Origin: Pleurotus djamor
Taxonomy: Eukaryota > Basidiomycota > Agaricomycetes > Agaricales > Pleurotaceae
Reading direction: 5' to 3'
Assembly (NCBI GenBank): GCA_029747585.1
Contig: JAPEVF010000268.1
Coordinates: 1-56,787, forward strand
Length of the DNA: 56,787 bases
Each line of letters opens with the position of its first letter. Positions within the stretch are counted from its first letter, which is position 1. Position numbers and translations under genes: made by a program. Below, piece after piece: positions 30,401 through 39,981 of this stretch. The notes below the pieces were generated by a model. That model had not been told where the DNA came from. It saw nothing but the letters and a program-made list of their open reading frames with translations, and made no database searches.

Positions 30401-31405
30401 GTGGGGTATGGGGAAAGGATCGGATGTGGTCAACTCGGCGGAGAAAGCCCATTCACTGGTGATACGAGGTGGCGGCGTAGGCGTAGCACCGTTGGATGGA
30501 TTGGGTGTGGATTCGACAGCGGCGTTTGCGGTTTCCGCGGCAGTATTAGTGGGTTCGCCAGAGGTTCGTGGTAAGGTACAGTCTCGCTGGAGATGACCCT
30601 GCTTACCACAGTTCCAGCAGGTCCTCGGCCTCCAACCACGACCACCTCCTCGACCACCTCCTCGACCTCTATAACCTCCACCACCACCACCTCCATAACC
30701 TCTCGAAGCATCAGCAGCCATAGCAAGCCCGGGACCAGCGGATTGCGCGTGACGACCATTGGCGGCGCACCAGCGATCGTACTCCTCGGTCATCTCGTGC
30801 ATGAGAACCTCGGCGGTTAACGTAACAGAAGACAGGCGACTTTGACGAACGAGGAGCGAAGCTGAGCTGGAAAAGGGTTTGTATAACCCATAGAGAAAGG
30901 TATTCAAGATGTCGGAGGAAGGGAGGTCAACACCCATAGCCGCGAGCTTTGATTTCCTAACGCGTAAGTCCTGACAAAATGCCCGCACGTCACCGTTATT
31001 CTCACAACGCATCTCCAGGAACTCCCGCTTCAATCGCCCCTTCTCGTATTCCCCCTTTTGCTCGTACTCGCGCTTCAAGGCAGCCCATCGCTCCTCAACA
31101 GTGTTCAAACTTCGAACCAACATTAGCGCGTCATCGGGGAGCTTCTGTGTCAAGAGGGACTTCGCCGAGCTTTCATCCTTGATCCATTTTCCCAGCACGA
31201 CCCTTCGATCGGTAACAGCAGCAGCAGACATCGTCTCCGTCGGTTCGCTCGGGCGAGGATTTGATCCATCGAAGTGGCTCCAGTAGCCCTTTGGATCAAC
31301 AGCCTCCCGAAACCTAGTCTCGAAGATGACCCAGTTGGTCCCATCAGACTCAAGTTGCGGTACCGACGCGGAGATAGAATCAGATAAAGTGGTTGTGGTC
31401 GACAT
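27482..31405 (-). pseudogene. Copia A gag-pol (nonsense mutation, then split by Helentron)
   Basis: MSTTTTLSDSISASVPQLES starts Gag at 31405. In order: Gag, zinc knuckle CWNCGKQGHLQRDC, protease ELYDSGCSRHITP, GAG-pre-integrase with SLEQLHRRLGHIS, and integrase core with Asp in HSDLWGP, Asp in LHADNGG and Glu in QENGIAERLNRVL. The first frame stops at 28907, where copia B has CAA (Gln) and copia A has TAA. Beyond this the frame continues openly through reverse transcriptase (KWVLTHKLDASGHVERRKAR, active site VHVDDLTIA) to YSDADGS, where the Helentron cuts it. The copy is dead for two independent reasons: one C-to-T nonsense change and the insertion. Confidence 0.9.
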
Positions 31406-31473
31406 GATAGATAAGCTCGGGGATCAACAGCAGCACGTAACGGGGGTTTCAACGACGATCGGGGCCCATAACC

Positions 31474-31841
31474 TGTAGGAATAGGAAACTCAGTATATTG
31501 CGGGGGGGCAATAACTACACGAAGTAGGTACCTGTAGGAATAGGAAACTGTACGAACGTAAGTACTAGTGGATGTAGAATAGGTATAGGACGAGCTCACC
31601 TCAGTATATTGCGGGGGGGCAATAACTGAGGTGACGAGTACGTGCGAGTATCTACTATATAGGAAGTCCATCGCGATGACAAAGTGAGCGATAACACATG
31701 AGATAAGAAGGTGAATATCATACGCATTAAGTACTAAAGAGCAAGACGAGAGGAAGAGAAATATACCTGACAACAAGACTAGACGTCTCATCGTGACATC
31801 GGTCTTCGGGACCGATTGCCCATAGACCACTGAATCCAACA
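31474..31841 (-). repeat. Copia LTR shared by elements A (5') and B (3')
   Basis: 368 bp, TGTTGG..CCTACA on the minus strand. Copia A gag starts downstream of it (31405), while the copia B polypurine tract (31842-31852) abuts its other side, so one LTR serves both copies. The presumed primer-binding stretch of copia A, GGTTATGGGCCCCGATCG, follows directly (31473-31456). Confidence 0.93.
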
Positions 31842-31848
31842 CTCCCCC

Positions 31849-34800
31849 TCAATCGGGACGAAGACCAAGTAAAGCAGCGAAGTGCTTCGTCTTGTGGTTT
31901 GGTAAAGCCTTGGTGAGAACGTCGGCGATCATTTCGTCGGTGGGACAATAAGCCACCTTGATAGCGCCCGATTCGACAACCCAGCGAACGAAGTGGTAGC
32001 GGATGTCAATATGCTTCGTGCGAACATGAAATTGATGGTCTTTGGTGAGTGCGATGGCGGCCTGATTGTCGCAGAAGAGAGTAAGAGGCTTGATGTCGAT
32101 GTCGAAGACCTGAAGAAGGAAGGTGCTGTACCACATGCCTTCCTTGGCAGCATGGGTATTAGCAACGAGCTCACTTTCTGCAGTGGATAACGAGACAATC
32201 TCCTGGCTCTTCGACGACCAGGAGACAGCACCACCATTGATAACAAAGGCGTACCCAGAGACAGCCTTCCTATCCTCGGCCATACTCCCATCAGCGTCCG
32301 AATAACCCGCCAACTTCTTTACCTCTCCTCCATAAGTCAACCACTGCTCGCTACTTCCCTTCAAGTAGTGCAGCACATCCCGAACAGCCTTCCAATGCTT
32401 CGGTCCGGGCTTCTGGTTGAAACGAGCGAGATGTTGGGCGGCAAATGAGATATCCGGGCGTGTACAACGAGCGAGGTGGGTTAGAGAACCAACAGCCTCA
32501 CGATAGGGCACGTTTCGCATGATGGCAAAGTCCTCTGGGGTGATAGGCACGTCGGCTGTGGAAAGGCGGATGCTGGTGCTCATGGGAGAGCCAAGCGGGG
32601 ATGCGTCTTCTACGCCATAGCGACGAATCATCGACTCGATGTAGGAATGTTGGCGAAGCTGAATGATCCCGGCATCTTGCTTATACCTGATCTCCATGCC
32701 GAGGAGCCAATGGATTTGTCCCAAATCCGAAATCTTAACATACTGAGCGGATTCGGCCTTGAACTTGTTGATGAGCTCGAGAACGGACACGGCAATGGTG
32801 AGATCGTCGACGTGGACCACGATGATAATCATGCCCTTGTCAGTCTCGATGTGCTTGTAGAAAACGGCCTGGTCGACATCGCACCTCTTGAAACCCAACT
32901 TCTCCAGCAAGATCCACACCAGCAATTTGTACCACTTCCGTCCCGCCTGCTTCAACCCATACAAAGTCTTCATCAGCTGACAGACTTTGTCTTCTTCTCC
33001 GGGGATGACGAAACCGGGTGGCTGCTGCATATAGATTGTTTCGCCGTCGTCGAGTTCAGCGTTCAGGAAGGCGGACTTGACGTCGACTTGATGGATGGGC
33101 CATTTGAGCTCGGCGGCAATGGCGAGGACGATGCGGATGGATTCGAGACGAGCGGTGGGAGCAAAGGTACACCCTCGATTTGGGCAAAACCCTGAGCCAC
33201 CAGTCGGGCTTTTCGGCGTTCGACATGTCCCGATGCATCCAGTTTGTGTGTCAGCACCCATTTCGAGCCGATTACGTTAGCACCAGGAGGAGGCTTCACA
33301 AGTTTCCACGTGTGTGCTCCACCCAGCGCGCCTAACTCGTCCCCCATCGCCTCCTTCCACAACAGCCAGTCAGGACGACTCTTCGCATCTGCCAAGTCCT
33401 TTGGATCGATCGCCACCAGCTCCTTCATGTCAGCAACCATCGCGAATTCGGCACTGAATGCTCCAGGGATATGGTCGTCGTCGGGTTCGGGTGTGGGAAG
33501 CTGGACTCCGGCAGGGATCTTTGGGTCTCGAGGGCGACTAGAGGCTTGACCAACACCAGTGAGGAGATCCTGAACGCGTTTTGAAGGCTTTCTAACGCGT
33601 TTTGACCGTTCTTCAGCAGGTTCTTCAGGTTCAACAGGAAGTTCAGCTTCGGGGATTGGTTCAGGCTCGGGTTCTGCTGGAACAGGTGTAGGATCGGGAG
33701 TGGGAGGCTTTTGGGCAGGGATGGCATCATCTGGGCTCGGAGGGACCACTGGTACATCCTCCCCCTCACTACGAGACCCAGATGTGTTGTCGAAGTAGAC
33801 GTTTCGCTCGACGAGCACCTGCTGACGGTGCGGATAGTAGATTCGGTGCCCATGGTCGTTGTCCACCCCAACCCAATATCCCTTCTCCACGCGACTCCCC
33901 AACTTGTCATTCGCATGCGTATGAACCCAAGTAGTCTCGCCAAAATCCCGCAGCAACGACAAATCCGGCTTCGATCCAAACATCGCCTCAAACGGCGTCA
34001 TCCCATTCACAGCTTTCGTCAAGGTACGGTTCTTCAACCAAAGCTTGTGACGCATTGCCTCGGCCCAGAGACGAACAGGAAGATGCCGTGCACCACCCAG
34101 CAAGCAACGAGCACCCTCCCCAAGAACACGATTAAGCCTTTCAGCAATACCGTTCTCCTGAGGAGTCTCGGGGATGGTTGGACGGAATTCGGTGCCTTGG
34201 AGTCGACGGTACGTGTCAAATTCCTCGCTACGGTACTCGCCCCCATTATCTGCATGTAGAACCTTGAGGGGTTTTCCAAGTTGGCGCAACATCCAGGCCT
34301 CATAAATCTTGTAGGCTTGGAACGCAAGAGATTTCAAGCGGAGGAATTCGATGGTGACATAACGGGAGTAGTCGTCGGTGAACAAGATGTAGTAGAGCTT
34401 CCCTCCAAGCGAGGCAACCTTAGCAGGTCCCCATAAATCTGAGTGAGTCTTCTCCCCAACTTCAGTGGCGCCGGCGTGCTGACGTTCCTTCGGTATTGGC
34501 AGATCTGTAGCCTTCCCATAGAGACAAGCTTCGCAATGGAATTCAGAGTGATCGGCGCGGTTCCGCTTGATACCGGTAACAAGTCCCTGGTCCACGACTT
34601 TCTTTGCAGCAGCGATCGAGATGTGACCAAGACGACGATGGAGTTGTTCGAGGGATAGGGATTGGACGGCCATGGCTTCCTCCAAGTGGTGAGTGACACG
34701 ATACGTGCCTCGGGGTGTGAGGGGAATGATGGCTAACCCATGACCATCAGGAGCTTTGATACGACAGCGCTGGTCGGCAAACAATACACGGTAACCCTCC

Positions 34801-36197
34801 CTATCCAGACAGCCAATTGACACCAGCGTGCACGGAATTCCCGAAGCGTACAAGACCTGACGAAGACGAAAACGCGAGGTACCAACTCCATTAGGAACCT
34901 CAACCACCATATCCCCCATACCCGTCGCATGGAACTCCTGCTTATTTGCAGCGCTGAAGCGGCGAGGGGTGATATCGACGAAGTTGAGCAAGTCTTCCCG
35001 ATAAGGTGTGATGTGCCGGCTACATCCAGAATCATACAGCTCAGCCCTGATGGCATCATCCAGCCCAAACGAATCAAGATTCGCAGCGACAATGATTGGC
35101 TCGTCGGCAAGTGGATCGATAGGCACAGATTCTTCGTAGTCAGGAAAGACCTCAACAAGATCAGGGTCATCCTCCCACATGGCGAGCGGGGCAGCGACAG
35201 CAGTGTGGGGTGTGGGGAAAGGGTCAGGTGTGGTCAACTCGGCGGAGAAAGCCCATTCACTGGTGATACGAGGCGGCGGCGTAGGCGTAGCGGCATTGGA
35301 CGGATTGAGTGTGGACTCGACGGCGATGTTTGCGGTTTCCGTGGCAGTGTTAGTGGGTTCGCCAGAGGTTCGTGGTAGGGTACAATCTCGCTGGAGATGA
35401 CCCTGCTTACCACAGTTCCAGCAGGTCCTCGGCCTCCAACCACGACCACCTCCTCGACCTCTATAACCTCCACCACCACCTCCTCCATAACCTCTCGAAG
35501 CATCAGCAGCCATAGCAAGCCCGGGACCGGCGGATTGCGCATGACGACCGTTGGCGGCGCACCAGCGATTGTATTCCTCGGTCATCTCGTGCATGAGAAC
35601 CTCGGCGGTTAACGTGACAGAAGACAGGCGACTTTGACGAACGAGGAGCGAAGCAGAGCTGGAAAAGGGTTCGTACAACCCATAGAGGAAGGTATTCAAG
35701 ATGTCGGAGGAAGGGAGGTCAACGCCCATTGCCGCGAGCTTCGATTTCCTAACGCGTAAGTCCTGACAAAATGCCCGCACGTCACCGTTATTCTCACAAC
35801 GCATCTCCAGGAACTCCCGCTTCAATCGCCCCTTCTCGTAGTCCCCCTTCTGCTCATACTCGCGCTTCAGGGCAGCCCATCGCTCCTGAACAGTATCCAA
35901 ACTTCGAACCAACATAAGCGCGTCATCGGGGAGCTTCTGCGTCAAGAGGGACTTCGCCGAACTCTCATCCTTGATCCATTTTCCCAGCATGACCCTTCGA
36001 TCGGAAACAGCAGCAGCAGACATCGTCTCCGTCGGTTCGCTCGGGCGAGGATTCGATCCGTCGAAGTGGCTCCAGTAGCCCTTCGGATCGACAGCCTCCC
36101 GAAATCTAGTCTCGAAGATGACCCAGTTGGTCCCATCAGACTCAAGTTGCGGTACCGACGCGGAGATAGAATCAGATAAAGTGGTTGTGGTCGACAT
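31849..36197 (-). pseudogene. Copia B gag-pol with a 13-bp deletion
   Basis: One frame runs from Gag (36197) through zinc knuckle, protease, integrase and the start of reverse transcriptase. Compared with copia A, 13 bp (tgagtgaagtcaa, between 'gcaaaggta' and 'caccctcg') are missing near 33168. This shifts the frame at the position of the HTFAPTARLES block. Beyond it the second frame carries the rest of reverse transcriptase (VHVDDLTIA) and an uninterrupted RNase H ending HFAALLGLRPD at 31849. Everything else is open, so this deletion appears to be the only disabling lesion. It does not carry copia A's nonsense change. Confidence 0.9.
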
Positions 36198-36265
36198 GAT
36201 AGATAAGCTCGGGGATCAACAGCAGCACGTAACGGGGGTTTCAACGACGATCGGGGCCCATAACC

Positions 36266-36633
36266 TGTAGGAATAGGAAACTCAGTATATTGCGGGGGGG
36301 CAATAACTACACGAAGTAGGTACCTGTAGGAATAGGAAACTGTACGAACGTAAGTACTAGTGGATGTAGAATAGGTATAGGACGAGCTCACCTCAGTATA
36401 TTGCGGGGGGGCAATAACTGAGGTGACGAGTACGTGCGAGTATCTACTATATAGGAAGTCCATCGCAATGACAAAGTGAGCGATAACACATGAGATAAGA
36501 AGGTGAATATCATACGCATTAAGTACTAAAGAGCAAGACGAGAGGAAGAGAAATATACCTGACAACGAGACTAGACGTCTCATCGTGACATCGGTCTTCG
36601 GGACCGATTGCCCATAGACCACTGAATCCAACA
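36266..36633 (-). repeat. Copia B 5' LTR
   Basis: 368 bp, TGTTGG..CCTACA on the minus strand. It differs from the 4943-5311 LTR by about one substitution (near 36467). Confidence 0.93.
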
Positions 36634-37797
36634 TATGGGAAAAAGCTACCTGCCGTGCCCATGTTGGGCTGTAGTTGGCCGTGTGTGGGGTGAGTCCATG
36701 GTCGGCGTTGGCCCTGAGGTTTCGTCGGGAGTGATATCTGAGGGTAAGGTCAATCAGTATGGTGGTTGTGTTCGGGAGTAGGAGAAAGAGTAGGAGAAAG
36801 AGAAGAGAAGAGAAAAACAAAGGTAAAAGGGAGAATGCGGGGCTGAGGAGTAGCATGGGTCATATGGAATGGAGGGTACTTAGCCATGATCATTGCTTTC
36901 TGGTGGTTGGAATGCATCTGCAAGTTGTATGAAGGATGCGACGGCGCGGAGGCCTTTCTGTGTGCCGAGGAGGAATTGTAACGATAGGGTGGATGATGCC
37001 TTACGGAGCACATGTCTCGCGTGTTCGTAGAGTGGGCATTCAGTTAGAATGTAGTTGCGAGTCTGCAAAACATCGGCGCAAGTGCACGAGATGTAGTCGG
37101 AACGGGCAGGGACAAAACGAAGGAAGTACTCCCCAGTGAAGGCATGTCCGAGCATAGCCTGAATTGTACGACCGTAGACTTTTCGACTGCCTGAAAATTC
37201 CCTGTGGAATTTGTCGAGTTTTAAAGATGGCGGCTTCGTCAGCGATATGTTTGAAGGTGATGTTTTAGGTGCCGCGGCCCAGTCGCGGACCCAGGCCTCT
37301 AACGCTTTGGCCTTTGCGTTAGCTTTTGCCCATGCTACGGTCGTCCCTATGATTGGTTGGAGCGATGCGGCGTCTTTCGCTAGCCGGTCGACGTGTTCGT
37401 TGCCGTTGATGCCCTTGTGGCCGGGGCACCATGTGATCGAGACCGATATGTTTGGGTGGTTGGTAAGGATGGTGTCGATGTTCTTGCGGAAGATGATGGA
37501 TGCATCCTGGGAGGGGTGTGGTGTGGTGTCGTATATTGATGTGATGGCTGATGTGTTGTCAACAAAGAAACGGATACGAGACAAATGGGGGTACTCCGTT
37601 GGGAATGTCCTCGCGGCTGACGATGCATGGGCAAGTGCAAACATCTCAGCGTCATAGTTGTCCGCGTGCGGTCCCAGACCAATGGCCCCGTAACGGATGT
37701 TTCTTCCTAAGTAGAAAGCAACATATGCTGCTCCCGTTCGGAGTGAGTCCCCTACCTGGTGGCGCGACCCATCTGTAAAGATGTTGAGCACTGATCT
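36634..37797 (-). mobile_element. 5'-truncated non-LTR retrotransposon (LINE), 3' end
   Basis: Contains only the RNase H domain, the C-terminal Cys/His region and a 3' tail. An in-frame TAA lies just upstream of the first retained residues (near 37810). 5' truncation is the usual outcome of target-primed reverse transcription. Its 3' side is cut or bordered by the copia B LTR. Confidence 0.7.
36880..37791 (-). pseudogene. LINE RNase H and C-terminal zinc region
   Basis: The frame shows RNase H catalytic acids: Asp in NIFTDGSR, Glu in DNYDAEMFALAHA, Asp in RFFVDNTSAI and Asp in GNEHVDRLAKDA. After the RNase H comes a Cys/His segment (YISCTCADVLQTRNYILTEC), typical of the C-terminal end of I/Tad-type LINE ORF2 proteins. 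Endonuclease and reverse transcriptase domains are absent, so the fragment has about 300 of the roughly 1,100-1,300 residues expected. The frame is unbroken, suggesting a fairly recent insertion. Confidence 0.8.
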
Positions 37798-37857
37798 GTC
37801 ATGTTATCACGTGTTGCCATAAGTAGACGCGCAGACTACTTCTGGGTGTCGCCAATG

Positions 37858-38602
37858 GCGTTCTCTCTCCAACCACCACCTCCTCCTCGTACCGAGTCGA
37901 GTGCATTCGACGACTCAGACGTGGATACAGCATCAGAGCGGTCAATTTCCCTCTCGTCACCCCCATCGTCGCCTAGACATTCACGGTCGTTTCCACCAGC
38001 AACCACCTCCGAGTCCTCGAAACGAACATCAAATCCACGTACCCTGGACACGGACCTAGATAACATCTACAACCACGAACAGAAGCGCGATTCTCGACCG
38101 AGCCCTTCGACATCACTGACACCGTCGATTTACGACAATGATGACATCGCGAAGTCCACGTCTTTACCGACTTACCCGCCCTCTCCTCCAGATTTATCCA
38201 TGCGCGACACAGACTCAATAGCTTCATTTGCATCCACATCTTCGCGCAAGGCTCGACCAGAGTCTCTCATCATGAACCTTGAAGGGTCTCCTTTGGTTCT
38301 CGGTGTTGGATTGGTCGATTTCAATCATCTGGTACGCATCTGAACTTCCAGTATCTCTGTCGCACTCTAATTTGTACTCAAGGTAGGCCCTAGGATTGAA
38401 TACTACAAAGGGGATATATTTGAAGACGAAGAAATAGTCAAAATACTGCCGTTCTTGGCCCTGCCTGATGGCGCGCACTTGGTACGAATTGGTCTTCTTC
38501 GTCTGTCCCTCTTCGTTCAACTTCATCACAGAGCGCCGAGGATTACTGTTACTTCCATGTAGTGCCCTCGGGAAGAAAACCGACCACAGTATTCGGCATT
38601 TC
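37858..38602 (+). pseudogene. AVL9: AVL9, N-terminal exons only
   Basis: Exon 1 (37858-38331) starts MAFSLQPPPPPRTESSAFDD, has a Ser/Pro-rich region and ends LVLGVGLVDFNHL. Exon 2 (38383-38481) encodes VGPRIEYYKGDIFEDEEIVK and LPFLALPDGAHL. Exon 3 (38532-38602) encodes SAEDYCYFHVVPSGRKPTTV and FGIS. This is the conserved start of AVL9, a DENN-type protein of late exocytic transport. A GTAAGT donor follows at 38603, but the next acceptor (38678) leads to a stop within five codons. No further AVL9 sequence occurs in the window, so several hundred residues are missing. Splice sites and frame of the three exons are intact. Either the gene was cut by a rearrangement or the rest lies elsewhere. A longer in-frame start at 37801 exists but lies at the LINE junction. 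Confidence 0.8.
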
Positions 38603-39981
38603 GTAAGTTTGCCTTCCAATTTACTCTTGCCTTCCGATTACTCTTGCCTTTCGATCGAGTGCTTGTGACGCGTTTCAGGAAATGTTCACTCTGAATGTGT
38701 TCAAGAGGGCCACCACACATTATCGAGCACTCGGTCGAGATGCAACAGTTTCAATCTGTCGTTATTCTCACTTTGCTTTTCCAGTTGTCCGCGGAAAGGG
38801 GGGGGGGAGGGGAGAGAGAAGAGTGAACTTTCGAAGACTTCGAACTTATGGGCAACTTATGGGTGCATGTTTTATTTTGTGCATCCACATTTGCAGACCA
38901 AAAAAAGTGACCAAGTTGGAAGCGAGGAAAGACTGTATATTCAGATCTGAGATGTGTGACTAGTAACTAGTATTGGATCGAGGGGGGATGTGGAANTGGA
39001 TATGTAGACGTGGAGAGTTGGAGATTGGAGATACGTGGTGAGTTGGAGAGACATAGAAAAGAGATGGAGATAGTAGAAGAGAGATGGAGAGATGTGGAGA
39101 TATAAAAAAACCAAGACGACTGAGATTGAGATTGGAGGAGTGAGAGCTGTGAATTACACTGATACAAGACATGTGTGCGATCTGAGTACTGAGTGTGTTG
39201 AGTGTGAACTAACTTGGGTAGGAATGGAAATATGGAGTATGGGAAGGGGAGGGAAGGGGGAGATTGGAGTACACTGTAATTGCGTGGTGAGAGAGTNNAN
39301 NGANAGATAGAGATGGATAGAGATGGATAGATGGAAGTAGAGAGGAGAGAGGGAAAAGAGGGAAAGGTATACGAGAGATGAAGGAGATAAACGACGAGAT
39401 ACATGAAAAGAAACAGAGAGAAATATGTAGATGATCGAGAGACAGAGACGGAGAGATTGGGTAGAGGAAAGGAAAGCAGGCATATAAGTAGATCCATAAG
39501 CATAGAAAGAGACACAGAGAGAGAGAGTAGATGTGAAAGTCCATAGTATTTGTGTGTCAAACAGGGAGAGGGGGGAGAGGGGACATTTTTTCGAGTTCTT
39601 CATCCTTGTTCGTGTTCGTGTTCATGCGATATAAAGGCATCAAGGCATCAGTGCATCAAGGCACCCGACCAAACGGGACCGCGACGCCGAGCATCACCAA
39701 ATGAACATATCCTGTCAACGAGCAACGAAATTAGTCCCGGTTCAACTTGGACAAAGGAGATAGTAATGATGAGGATAAGAATGAAGGAAGGAAGAGGGGA
39801 CCCGAGCAAGCATACAAGAAAGATAAAAATACCACCCATATCAAACCCCTCCTACTTGGAAAGGCCAAGGACGCGAACAACGCCACACGTCAAAGCTTCG
39901 AGAGAAGTGATAAACTTCCTACTTCCAACCAAGTTCGCCCGAATAACCAAAAGAAAAGATACTCACCCAACAATTCACAAA
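38603..39981. other. Spacer with a ~600-bp purine-rich strand
   Basis: From about 38985 to 39560 the plus strand is made almost only of G and A (gagatgga, gagaga, ggagag repeats), with TATA/TAGAT interruptions and an N cluster at 39298-39304. The minus-strand open frames across it (Ser/Leu/Pro-rich) are low-complexity artefacts. From 39600 to 39660 a short ggcatcaa repeat occurs. No gene seen. Confidence 0.6.

Larger units (their letters stand above)
27479..31841 (-). mobile_element. Ty1/copia element A, 5' part
   Basis: Contains the 5' LTR (31474-31841, shared with copia B), leader, gag and most of pol. With 4943-5756 the total is about 5.17 kb, almost the same as copia B. The break with the Helentron is at the ACT at 27479-27481. 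Confidence 0.95.
31474..36633 (-). mobile_element. Ty1/copia element B, complete with both LTRs
   Basis: 5,160 bp between the 5' LTR at 36266-36633 and the shared 3' LTR at 31474-31841. It gives the uninterrupted version of the site into which the Helentron inserted in copia A. The outer flank after 36633 is tatgg, next to a LINE fragment. Confidence 0.95.

Noticed and set aside
32647..33195. 182-codon plus-strand frame (and similar at 27671-28543, 33711-34259)
   Set aside because: Antisense shadows of copia reverse transcriptase and integrase.
38967..39603. Minus-strand Ser/Leu/Pro-rich open frames
   Set aside because: Direct result of the purine-rich strand; low complexity and full of Ns.
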